This document shows positions 32,711 to 39,032 of a stretch of 39,032 nucleotides of DNA, piece by piece; within the stretch, counting starts at the first letter, position 1, and every line of letters starts with the position of its first letter. The position numbers were made by a program, and so were the translations under genes. The notes beneath the pieces are model-generated. The model did not search any database. It saw nothing but the letters and a program-made list of their open reading frames with translations, and was not told where the DNA came from. Source of the DNA: a virus. The stretch covers positions 1 to 39,032 of IMG/VR virus record IMGVR_UViG_3300037189_003167, one strand, 5' to 3'.

Positions 32711-33187
32711 TTAGGTTGTAACCAAGCGCAGTAAAGCAGTCCCAGCCGCATTGGCAGGCATCGTGATGGTGATGTTCCCTGCAGTGATGGTCTGAGAGCC
32801 AAACGTGTGGACACTGACGGCCTTATTGGACTGGGTGGAGTTGTAGAGCAGCACAGTATCAAACGCCGTGCTAATCGTCACTGTAGTCCAAGTAAAGCTT
32901 GCAGACGGCGTCCAGTATCCTGTTCCTGCAGTAGTCGAGGTATTTGTTGATGCCGGGGCTGTTGCATTTGTTACTGTAGTACCGCCCGCTGTATAGCCCG
33001 TGCCAGAAACTTCACCAGTAGCTGAGTAGGCCGTAGTTGCTGCGTTTACAGTAGCTGTGGTGTAGTACAAGGCCGCCTTGAAGGTGTCTGCTGCGGTTGT
33101 TCCACGAGTAGGTGCAACGCCAAAATTATGCGTAGCAGTCATCAGTTCACCAAGGAACGAGGTACACATTGATTGGGTATTTGCCAT
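32711..33187 (-). CDS. Beta-rich virion protein, paralogue of the 138-aa gene (158 aa)
   Basis: The protein starts MANTQSMCTSFLGELMTATHN. AAGGA lies upstream. Shared with the 138-residue protein at 33385-33801 are SF...EL, a GYTAGGTT strand, YNS(T/S)(Q/K)SNKA, a FGS turn and ITMPAN near the C-terminus. The fold looks like a Thr/Ser-rich beta barrel, as in phage head-decoration or tail-shaft proteins. Its exact virion role is unknown. Confidence 0.65.
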   Translation of the reverse strand: MANTQSMCTSFLGELMTATHNFGVAPTRGTTAADTFKAALYYTTATVNAATTAYSATGEVSGTGYTAGGTTVTNATAPASTNTSTTAGTGYWTPSASFTWTTVTISTAFDTVLLYNSTQSNKAVSVHTFGSQTITAGNITITMPANAAGTALLRLVTT

Positions 33188-33196
33188 GATATTTCC

Positions 33197-33388
33197 TTAA
33201 ATGGTGCCAGCTTCGCCAGTAGTAAGCCCCGGCATCTTTTTCAGTGTTACATGAGCGGAACGATGAACAAGCTCATCGTCTAGCCAGTACTCTACCCAGG
33301 TTGTGTACTCATTTTCATTATCAACAACCCCTGCTTTCCTGTTAAGCAAAGAATCATCCATGTCGCCTTTAGTGGTGGTAACAATCAA
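33197..33388 (-). CDS. Small conserved phage protein, TTG start (63 aa)
   Basis: MIVTTTKGDMDDSLLNRKAGVVDNENEYTTWVEYWLDDELVHRSAHVTLKK... starting at TTG 33388, supported by GGAG seven bases upstream and by overlap of the TTG with the previous stop (TTGA). The VDNE-x-E-x-TTWVEYW-x-D-x-ELVHRS-x-H-V core is a short conserved pattern in uncharacterised podovirus genes beside decoration proteins. Confidence 0.65.
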   Translation of the reverse strand: MIVTTTKGDMDDSLLNRKAGVVDNENEYTTWVEYWLDDELVHRSAHVTLKKMPGLTTGEAGTI

Positions 33389-33801
33389 TTTGAACTCCGT
33401 ATTAATGCGGTGGTTGAGGTATTAGCTGGCATAGTAATCAAGAACGTAGTAGTTGAAGACTTGTCAGATCCAAAGTCAATAACAGCAATTGACTTATTAC
33501 TCTTGCTTGAGTTGTAAATTAAAGCGCAGCGGGCGGTGATAGACCCAGTCCAACTTGTGTTGGCAAAGTTTACATAAGCCGTGTATCCAGAGCTATTAAC
33601 TGTAACACCTGTTAGTGTGTTTCCACCAGCCGTATACCCGGAAGCTACAACCTCATTGGAAGTTGTGTACACAGTAGTGTCTGGTCCAATATTGGCATTA
33701 CCTGTGTACAGCGCAATCTTGATATTATCTGTCAACAGGTTATGCACAGCCTGGTACAGCTCTTCTTTGAAGCTGGTGGTTTGGGTTTGAATGATAGCCA
33801 T
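33385..33801 (-). CDS. Beta-rich virion protein (138 aa)
   Basis: MAIIQTQTTSFKEELYQAVHNLL... A paralogue of the gene at 32711-33187 (same GYTAGG, YNSSKSNK and ITMPAN blocks), shorter by 20 residues. The start overlaps the adaptor gene stop (TGATG). Likely a decoration, head or tail surface protein, assigned only by composition and position. Confidence 0.65.
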   Translation of the reverse strand: MAIIQTQTTSFKEELYQAVHNLLTDNIKIALYTGNANIGPDTTVYTTSNEVVASGYTAGGNTLTGVTVNSSGYTAYVNFANTSWTGSITARCALIYNSSKSNKSIAVIDFGSDKSSTTTFLITMPANTSTTALIRSSN

Positions 33802-34463
33802 CAGTTAACCTTCGCCCTTAGTTGACCACTGCGATAGGCATCCTGGCGCTCCATACCATCACCCAGACGTTTAGCAAGCGCAAGTGCTTCCATGTACTTT
33901 TGGTTGTACAGGGTAATCATGTCGGCCTCACCCTTCATGTAGGTGTAAGCCTCAACCAGAGCACCATACAAAAGCACCGAGTCAAAGTTATCGCCAAGCC
34001 AAGTTGTGGAGGCGGTAGTGATTGACTCTGGGTAATAGTAGTAATGCAGCTCCGTGCTATATACAGCGTCCGGGGTTGGCCCAAGAATCAGTGTCAACTC
34101 ATTGGTTATAGTTCCAGAGTTTACGGTTGGGCCAAAAATTGCGTAATACTTTGGAGTGCCCGTGCTTGCTGGGTTTGGATATGCTTCACGCATGAAGTTA
34201 ACATCTTTGTTGAGTAAGTATGTGTAACTTCCACCAGCCTGGGGATAGATTGCCAAAGAGTAAGGTGCCAGGAAATCATCTGGGCAGGAAATATACTTGT
34301 TGCCGGATGTGATTGCTCCCGTTACGTTTTTACGCAACGAGGGGAACTGAACTGAGTTATAGATGCGTTGCTCTGCCTGCGTAATAAACAGGTTTACATC
34401 CACCGTTTCAAAGGTGTTCTCCGTGTAATCGGAAATCGCAACTACAAGCGCAGCGTAGTTCAT
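33801..34463 (-). CDS. Head-tail adaptor-like protein (220 aa)
   Basis: ATG 34463 gives MNYAALVVAISDYTENTFETVD, coupled to the previous stop by ATGA. The first 60 residues fit the short helical bundle of phage adaptor proteins (NYA-x-L-x-x-x-I-x-DYTEN...FIT-x-AEQRIYN). A beta insert (ISCPDDFLAPYSLAIY) and a C-terminal helix (LLYGALVEAYTYMKGEADMITLYNQKY) complete the pattern. The protein probably sits under the portal and links the head to the tail. Confidence 0.65.
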   Translation of the reverse strand: MNYAALVVAISDYTENTFETVDVNLFITQAEQRIYNSVQFPSLRKNVTGAITSGNKYISCPDDFLAPYSLAIYPQAGGSYTYLLNKDVNFMREAYPNPASTGTPKYYAIFGPTVNSGTITNELTLILGPTPDAVYSTELHYYYYPESITTASTTWLGDNFDSVLLYGALVEAYTYMKGEADMITLYNQKYMEALALAKRLGDGMERQDAYRSGQLRAKVN

Positions 34464-34741
34464 GCCATCGGACCTCTGGACATTGTGCCTTTGGTAGCGC
34501 AACCAGTACCGCGCATTTTGATGCCGGAGGTTTTGATTGGCTCATTGCCAGCAGACTTACTGATGTTGCCAACGCTCACATCAATATTCTCAAGCTTGCT
34601 TTTGTTGGGAGGAAAGCCGGGGTTGGTTCCAAACTCCACCGGTGCCTGGGTCATTTTCTTGCCAGACATGGTGTGCGGCTGCGCGTACACATCAGCAGAA
34701 CCAACCTCTTTGCCCATCATTTTTTTACTAAATGTAGCCAT
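34460..34741 (-). CDS. Small basic virion protein with GCATKG-type motif (93 aa)
   Basis: The protein starts MATFSKKMMGKEVGSADVYAQPHT. The C-terminus, GIKMRGTGCATKGTMSRGPMA, resembles the ADGIA-x-KGKT motif of three genes further right (see findings) and is common in small phage virion-type proteins. Unknown function, basic, probably disordered in part. Confidence 0.6.
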   Translation of the reverse strand: MATFSKKMMGKEVGSADVYAQPHTMSGKKMTQAPVEFGTNPGFPPNKSKLENIDVSVGNISKSAGNEPIKTSGIKMRGTGCATKGTMSRGPMA

Positions 34742-34749
34742 GATTGACC

Positions 34750-34941
34750 TTACTTTTGATTGTTTGCACGGGCCATGTTGCGGCCAACAGCTCGCATAGC
34801 TTTACCGGTGACGCCACCTTTTTTGAGTTTCAAGGAAGTGCCTTTGCCGCCCTTGTGCTCTTGAGCGTCATGCTGCTTGAATGCTTTTTTGATCATGGCT
34901 TTGTCTTGCGCCATGTCCATCTTCATGTTTTCTTTAGCCAT
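34750..34941 (-). CDS. Small Lys/Gly-rich protein (63 aa)
   Basis: MAKENMKMDMAQDKAMIKKAF...KLKKGGVTGKAMRAVGRNMARANNQK. KGG followed by a helical GRNMARA end is typical of tiny basic phage proteins packaged with DNA or built into the head-neck; a DNA contact is inferred from charge only. Confidence 0.6.
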   Translation of the reverse strand: MAKENMKMDMAQDKAMIKKAFKQHDAQEHKGGKGTSLKLKKGGVTGKAMRAVGRNMARANNQK

Positions 34942-34950
34942 AATTTACTC

Positions 34951-35340
34951 CTACGAAACCGTTACTGTTACTGTACCAACACTTGTGGTTCCAACCAAGT
35001 AATTGGGCGTTAAGGTTGCATCAAATTGGCTGGAACCACCAACTGGATTCCAACCCCATTGAATATCACGAGATCCACCAGTATTAAATCCGGAAGTGTT
35101 AAGACCGGCGGAAACATAGGTTGTATCTGGCCTTGGTTGATACACTGCTTGTGGATCATTAACTGGGTACATGCCCAATTGAAGCTGCGGCTGGTCTGGA
35201 TCCCAGCATACTTCACACACCTTCAATTGATACAGTTTAGTCTTTATAACCTCAATCTTCAACTGCTTAAGCTTGAAACGCTGGCCGCACCTATCACACT
35301 CGGCAATCGAGTATTTGCCTGATGCGTATGGAGAAGCCAT
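34951..35340 (-). CDS. Zinc-ribbon virion protein (129 aa)
   Basis: The protein starts MASPYASGKYSIAECDRCGQRF. Two CXXC pairs (C-D-R-C at 15-18, C-E-V-C at 42-45) make a zinc ribbon, followed by WDPDQPQLQL. The second half is Gly/Thr/Asn-rich and ends in a beta strand. The same layout (YASG...CDRCG...VC-x-x-C-W-(D/E)-P-x-x-PQ) occurs in small phage structural proteins. Coupled to the adaptor gene at 35340 by TAATG. Confidence 0.65.
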   Translation of the reverse strand: MASPYASGKYSIAECDRCGQRFKLKQLKIEVIKTKLYQLKVCEVCWDPDQPQLQLGMYPVNDPQAVYQPRPDTTYVSAGLNTSGFNTGGSRDIQWGWNPVGGSSQFDATLTPNYLVGTTSVGTVTVTVS

Positions 35341-36269
35341 TAATAGCCGCCACCAATGTATGCAATTCTTGGAGCAAGCCGCAACGTAGCTTTTTCATGG
35401 TCTTCGCCAGCAGCCAGCTTAAATTGCTCATCATAAACAGCCTTCAACATATCAAGGCGGTTCTGAAACTCAGGAACCTTCATGGCTATGTAGTAGGCCA
35501 AGCCAGCCGTAACAGCAGGCAGGAACCTGAAATTCATATCGGCAGTGTTGCTACCATCCCCAGCATCCTGAACCCGACGCAGGCGGTAGTACACAAACTG
35601 GTATGTCTGAGATCCATCTGGCGTAGGCCACACCGTTATGGCCGGGAGCTGTGGAACACTAACAGCAGCGCCAGCCGTATGAGATGCTGCGGTGGTATTG
35701 TTCTGACCACGAAACACTCCGCCAAGCGTGTTACCTGAGATGTAGGTGTAGTAAATGTCCTCTGAGTCCAGGCGGATGTAGCCAGACCCGGCAAGCCCAA
35801 CAACTGTACTGAGTGTTATAGACGTATCCGTGGAGGAGATGGTTGAGCTAAGCGTTGCGCTGGTAGGGTTCACCTGGCCTGAAAGACGCTGTATCCATAC
35901 TTGGATTGGACGCCCTTGAGTCAACTTGTTGGGGATTGTTGCGTAAGTGGATACGCTAATCCTGGTAATGCTCAAATCGGATTGAGTGGATGCTACGTTG
36001 GGCTGAGTACGGATCACATGATCAAGTAGATCAATCGTGTCTGTAGGTAGCGCATACGTATTCAAGCCCTGGGTCAAGGTTATGGTCCCAGTCTCAATCG
36101 TCCACATGTTTAACCCGCGATTGGCCCACTCAATGGTCATAAGGTTCATTGACCTACGTGCAGTACGCAAGTCATAACCAGACCTCATCTCGCGGCCAGC
36201 TCTCTCCCAGGCTTCTTCAGCAAGTTCTACAAACTCAAGATTGAAGGCGGTGGAGCCGGAGGTGGTCAT
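35340..36269 (-). CDS. Larger head-tail connector-like protein (309 aa)
   Basis: The protein starts MTTSGSTAFNLEFVELAEEAWERAG. The N-terminal helices, LRTARRSMNLMTIEWANRGLNMW, followed by TITLTQGLNTYALPTDTIDLLDHV and a C-terminal YQFVYYRLRRVQDAG, match a common podovirus connector-type protein often placed near adaptor genes (P22 gp4-like in pattern). A central Gly/Thr-rich beta section is interposed. It probably joins the tail or stabilises packaged DNA. No tail tape-measure is nearby. Confidence 0.6.
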   Translation of the reverse strand: MTTSGSTAFNLEFVELAEEAWERAGREMRSGYDLRTARRSMNLMTIEWANRGLNMWTIETGTITLTQGLNTYALPTDTIDLLDHVIRTQPNVASTQSDLSITRISVSTYATIPNKLTQGRPIQVWIQRLSGQVNPTSATLSSTISSTDTSITLSTVVGLAGSGYIRLDSEDIYYTYISGNTLGGVFRGQNNTTAASHTAGAAVSVPQLPAITVWPTPDGSQTYQFVYYRLRRVQDAGDGSNTADMNFRFLPAVTAGLAYYIAMKVPEFQNRLDMLKAVYDEQFKLAAGEDHEKATLRLAPRIAYIGGGY

Positions 36270-36271
36270 GT

Positions 36272-36484
36272 TTACTCAGCCTTGGATTTTTTGGCCTTGA
36301 CGGGCTTTTCTTCTACGGCTTGAACCTCTTGGGCCACGGGGGTTAATTGCCCCTCAACCTTGGCGATCAATGCATCTAGTGCAGGGTCGGAAGATCCAAA
36401 CATGGCTGAATACTGCGTTGCTTTGTTACGCAATGCAGTAATAACCAATGCATCTTCTTCAGTGGTCAATGTGAATTGGGACAT
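36272..36484 (-). CDS. Small acidic/Lys-rich protein (70 aa)
   Basis: MSQFTLTTEEDALVITALRNKATQY... A helical N-terminal part and an extended AVEEKPVKAKKSKAE C-terminus. AAGGAA precedes ATG 36484. No family is recognised; its location suggests a minor neck or head component. Confidence 0.55.
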   Translation of the reverse strand: MSQFTLTTEEDALVITALRNKATQYSAMFGSSDPALDALIAKVEGQLTPVAQEVQAVEEKPVKAKKSKAE

Positions 36485-36493
36485 GTTGTTTCC

Positions 36494-36727
36494 TTACTTC
36501 TTTGCAGTTTTTGCTGAATCAATGAATGCTTGATCTGTGGGTGCGCCTTTAGCGCCTGGCTTACGCATCTTTGCTCCACGTTTCCGCTTGGCGTTAATGT
36601 TGGCGTACAAACCAACCGGACCACCTTTTGCGTACTCCGTGAAGTCAGTGTTGTCACGGCGGGCAACCTTCCTGGCTGATGGCATTTTAGAGGGATTGAT
36701 GTCCCCCATGCCGCGACTGGCTCTCAC
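36494..36727 (-). CDS. Very basic MRASRGMGD-type virion protein, GTG start (77 aa)
   Basis: GTG 36727 overlaps the previous stop (GTGA), giving MRASRGMGDINPSKMPSARK, then YAKGGPVGLYANINAKRKR and KPGAKGAPTDQAF. This sequence type is widespread among phage virion-associated proteins. Strongly positive charge and KGG suggest contact with DNA or assembly inside the head. Confidence 0.7.
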   Translation of the reverse strand: MRASRGMGDINPSKMPSARKVARRDNTDFTEYAKGGPVGLYANINAKRKRGAKMRKPGAKGAPTDQAFIDSAKTAKK

Positions 36728-37083
36728 TTGCGACCCCTAGCCATGCCGCCACCACACATAACCATCGTGCCCTTTGTCTTGCCACGTTGAGCAATACCAT
36801 CAGCGCGTCTGGATGCGGTCATGCCGCCCTTGGCGTAGGTATCACCCATAGCGTTAGTTTTGCTGTCGCTGGTAGCGGCGTCAGGGTTTTTAGGACGACT
36901 TGCTACTCCGTAGTTGACGGCATTGCCAGAATTTTTTAATTTACCAGCTATTCCATATTTTGTTTGCGGAGTGCTTTTTTGCACAGGCTTTCCATCCACA
37001 CGGATCAAGCTTTCGTAATCCTCAAACTTTGTATTTTTGGATCCAACTGGCTCATCCACGTTTTGGGGGGTAGCGTTTGCCAT
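36724..37083 (-). CDS. Basic virion-type protein with ADGIA-GKT motif (119 aa)
   Basis: The protein starts MANATPQNVDEPVGSKNTKFED. It has an acidic/hydrophilic N-terminal half and ends YAKGGMTASRRADGIAQRGKTKGTMVMC, then GGGMARGRK. The C-terminal segment is shared with the two genes to its right. No catalytic residues are seen. Confidence 0.65.
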   Translation of the reverse strand: MANATPQNVDEPVGSKNTKFEDYESLIRVDGKPVQKSTPQTKYGIAGKLKNSGNAVNYGVASRPKNPDAATSDSKTNAMGDTYAKGGMTASRRADGIAQRGKTKGTMVMCGGGMARGRK

Positions 37084-37085
37084 GA

Positions 37086-37538
37086 TTAACACATCTTTCC
37101 ACGAGTTTTACCTTTGGTGGCAATACCATCAGCTCTGCGTGATGCGGAACTAACAGCTCCTCCAGACTTAAACCCAAATGCCGAACGAAATCGTTCATTT
37201 ACGGAACGCGAATCAGTGGTTCCTTCACGAGATTTGTTTTTTGCAGCCTTTAGACGATCATTAACCGACATTTGAGTTACATCAGTTGGGGTGGAGGTGC
37301 TTGCAGGCGCTTTGTATTTACTACCTTCATTTGAATAATTTGAAGTATAGGTTTTAGCCGCTGGCTTAGCTGCTGGTTTGGGTTTTTTAACAGCAGGTTT
37401 ATTTTCGGATGCCGCTGGACTATAAGCTTTCAGAGCGGAAGTATCATCCTCTTGATCAGCGGCTGCTTTTTGCGCTGCAATGGCATCTTCAACTCCAGCC
37501 ATTTCATCATAGTCATCATAATTTGATTGAGTAGCCAT
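37086..37538 (-). CDS. Virion-type protein with ADGIA-GKT motif (150 aa)
   Basis: ATG 37538 is coupled to the previous stop (TAATG). N-terminal acidic section (SNYDDYDEMAGVEDAIA), Lys/Pro/Ala-rich linker, then NDRLKAAKNKSREG and the C-terminal SRRADGIATKGKTRGKMC tag. Low-complexity and probably disordered. Function unknown. Confidence 0.65.
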   Translation of the reverse strand: MATQSNYDDYDEMAGVEDAIAAQKAAADQEDDTSALKAYSPAASENKPAVKKPKPAAKPAAKTYTSNYSNEGSKYKAPASTSTPTDVTQMSVNDRLKAAKNKSREGTTDSRSVNERFRSAFGFKSGGAVSSASRRADGIATKGKTRGKMC

Positions 37539-37933
37539 TAGCACTTCCCGCCTTTCTTCATAACAATTTGTTTGGTTGTAGTTTTGCCTTTGGTTGCAAC
37601 GCCATCAGCACTTTTGTGGCCAGCAGCCAATCCGCCGCCAGCCATCTTTTTAGTAGCGCCACCTTTTTTCATGCCAGGAGCCATAGCCGGAGCTGCAGGC
37701 ATCGGGCGCTTCATAGGGGCGCGAGAAGCAGCAGCCTTAGCAGCCATCATTTGCATTACGCGAGGATCCATTTTTGTAGCCATAGTATCACCACCTTTAG
37801 AGAATTTTTTGCCTTTATCGGCATTGTTAAAGTCTTGCCCCACGGACTGTGAGACTCCTACTTTCTTGGCAAAAGCAGGGCTATGGGCCACAGCAGCCAT
37901 GAAATTGTGTTGCTTCTTACTAACCGAAGGCAT
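37538..37933 (-). CDS. MPSVSKKQHNFM-type basic virion protein (131 aa)
   Basis: The N-terminus, MPSVSKKQHNFMAAVAHSP, is a familiar start of small phage and plasmid proteins (DUF3008-like pattern with AFAKKVG...DF). A repeated KGG/KKGGATKKMAGG region follows, ending SADGVATKGKTTTKQIVMKKGGKC. The same ADG(I/V)A-x-KGKT motif recurs in the next two genes. Confidence 0.65.
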   Translation of the reverse strand: MPSVSKKQHNFMAAVAHSPAFAKKVGVSQSVGQDFNNADKGKKFSKGGDTMATKMDPRVMQMMAAKAAASRAPMKRPMPAAPAMAPGMKKGGATKKMAGGGLAAGHKSADGVATKGKTTTKQIVMKKGGKC

Positions 37934-37934
37934 A

Positions 37935-38735
37935 TTACTTCATTCCAACTTGCTGCATCAAATTGTTGGATTGCAGTGGTTGCAAGGGTTGAGTCATAGG
38001 TCCACTCAAATTCATGGGAGGATTGCTTGGAGTACCCTGCATGGTATTTTGAAATTTACCCAAGCTCATAGGAGGAGAGCCTCCATATTGGGAAGGTTGC
38101 ATTCCAGGTTGTGGAGATGGCTGGTTTAATCCAAAATCCATACCCGGCTGCATGGGCTGCATTGGTTGAGTTAAACGATCACCATAATTTGCAGGCTGCA
38201 TGGGCTGCATTGGTTGGTCATTTGGACCAAGACCATACAACTGCTGCTCAGAAAGTTTTTTCTGCAGTTCTTGCTGGCTTAAACCTGGCTTCATTTCGGG
38301 TTGTTGACCCGCTGTTTTTTGCATTTGCTGGTATTGCATCATTGCAGCGTATTGTGCTGCCTTTGCTTTTTCCTGGTCATTGCTAAACATATCCAGGCCA
38401 GTGCCAGCGGATTTTGGCATCAGTCCAGGCATCATCTCAGGTTGTGGAGTTTGACCCAAAAATGTGGTACCAGGACGCTGCTGCTCTTGTTGTTGAGCTT
38501 GACGCAAAAACTGTTGGTAACCTTGAGGGTTAGCAGCGATGGCGCGTGGATCAATACCTGGAGGGAGCATACCAAAGTGACTGCCACCAAAATGACCATG
38601 ATGCTGGTTCATAAAACCACGCAAGCTTGGAGGAGATGGGCGCATCTGCGTGGTCGTTGCTGGCTGAGCAACTTGAGGCATACCACGGTTAATGTTGGTA
38701 AGCTTATCGTAGGGGCTTGGTGGAACCATTGCCAT
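37935..38735 (-). CDS. Gln/Pro/Met-rich low-complexity protein (266 aa)
   Basis: ATG 38735 (MAMVPPSPYDKLTN) is preceded by AAGGAT. The longer frame upstream has no ribosome site. Strongly Gln/Met/Pro-rich with QPMQPMQP tandem units; a 23-base direct repeat (38146-38168 and 38194-38216) underlies these. A long charged stretch with no enzymatic motif. Probably a scaffold, linker or accessory virion component. Confidence 0.55.
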   Translation of the reverse strand: MAMVPPSPYDKLTNINRGMPQVAQPATTTQMRPSPPSLRGFMNQHHGHFGGSHFGMLPPGIDPRAIAANPQGYQQFLRQAQQQEQQRPGTTFLGQTPQPEMMPGLMPKSAGTGLDMFSNDQEKAKAAQYAAMMQYQQMQKTAGQQPEMKPGLSQQELQKKLSEQQLYGLGPNDQPMQPMQPANYGDRLTQPMQPMQPGMDFGLNQPSPQPGMQPSQYGGSPPMSLGKFQNTMQGTPSNPPMNLSGPMTQPLQPLQSNNLMQQVGMK

Positions 38736-38745
38736 GATGTATCCT

Positions 38746-38931
38746 TTATTTTTTGCGTCGGATGAGGTCAACAAAGTCTTTACCGGTCACCATCTCAGCG
38801 ATACGCATGACCGCAAGAATTGCTCCGATAAGGCCAAACACCGGCGAAATGAACTCAAGAAACGCACCAATTGCTGCTATAGGAGCAAGAATGTCGATGG
38901 CGTTTTTAAGGGTGTCGTGATGTTCAGTCAT
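38746..38931 (-). CDS. Small membrane protein (61 aa)
   Basis: MTEHHDTLKNAIDILAPIAAIGAFLEFISPVFGLIGAILAVMRIAEMVTGKDF... One or two hydrophobic helices between residues about 13 and 45 and a basic C-terminus (LIRRKK). Small proteins of this layout occur in phages upstream of structural genes and are sometimes called holin-like. A three-helix holin is already present elsewhere, so this may be a second one or a virion membrane peptide. Confidence 0.6.
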   Translation of the reverse strand: MTEHHDTLKNAIDILAPIAAIGAFLEFISPVFGLIGAILAVMRIAEMVTGKDFVDLIRRKK

Positions 38932-38932
38932 G

Positions 38933-39025
38933 TCAGCAGTTCCAAGCTTTAAGACTCTTGTTGATACGCGAGTTCGGGTCGTTGGCGGTTTTGGCGCTGG
39001 TAAGCTTCTTCTTCATTCCAGACAT
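38933..39025 (-). CDS. Short basic protein or end of a gene beyond the window (30 aa)
   Basis: MSGMKKKLTSAKTANDPNSRINKSLKAWNC, ATG 39025 to TGA 38933. The frame continues to the window edge, so it may be the end of a longer gene. It ends one base before the next start (TGACATG). Resembles small Lys-rich phage virion-type proteins; too short for more. Confidence 0.4.
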   Translation of the reverse strand: MSGMKKKLTSAKTANDPNSRINKSLKAWNC

Positions 39026-39032
39026 TCTTGCA

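Noticed and set aside
1-39032. tRNA genes, insertion sequences, integrase or attachment sites
   Set aside because: No cloverleaf, transposase, integrase or terminal inverted repeats were seen on reading both strands.

Overview
The window is part of a tailed double-stranded DNA phage genome (Caudoviricetes). The evidence is a tightly packed, bipartite gene layout, an Erf-type annealing protein, a holin/M15 endolysin pair, two head-tail adaptor-like proteins, Gly-rich tail-fibre proteins and a very large 'polyvalent' protein. No tape-measure, tail-tube or sheath gene is recognisable in about 33 kb of late genes, so a short-tailed (podovirus-like) particle is my best inference. The host cannot be read from the sequence. 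Family resemblances suggest a (freshwater?) proteobacterium, possibly a betaproteobacterium, but this is a weak inference.

Layout. (1) Positions 1-683 have no confident gene. They hold a 12-bp inverted repeat forming a long hairpin, two pairs of in-phase direct repeats, and a terminator for the minus-strand gene next to it. (2) Positions 684-998 hold one lone minus-strand gene with nuclease-like features, divergent from the early operon. (3) Positions 1084-5743 hold a plus-strand early operon of 14 small genes: a Cas4/RecB-like nuclease, small membrane proteins, a lipoprotein, an Erf-family annealing protein with a small OB-like partner, a ribbon-helix-helix protein and an HNH-like zinc protein. 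Most are coupled by TAATG/ATGA overlaps. A candidate three-way-junction RNA lies in the leader of the erf-like gene. (4) Positions 5727-39025 hold a minus-strand late operon of 30 genes, read from right to left. It begins with a small membrane protein and a run of small basic Gly/Lys-rich virion-type proteins. These are interleaved with two adaptor-like proteins and followed by paralogous beta-rich proteins, a cupin, three tail-fibre-like proteins, the lysis genes, a nozzle-like protein and three probable internal/ejection proteins. The last gene encodes a 4572-residue protein combining a methyltransferase-like domain, a Strawberry-notch-type helicase and two HExxH metalloprotease-like sites.

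How it fits together. The plus-strand genes look like recombination and host take-over functions, and the minus-strand genes like virion and lysis functions. The giant protein resembles injected anti-defence/ejection proteins of the DarB/polyvalent type and probably travels in the particle with the DNA. Terminase, portal and capsid genes are absent and presumably lie beyond the right edge. The replication genes presumably lie beyond the left edge.
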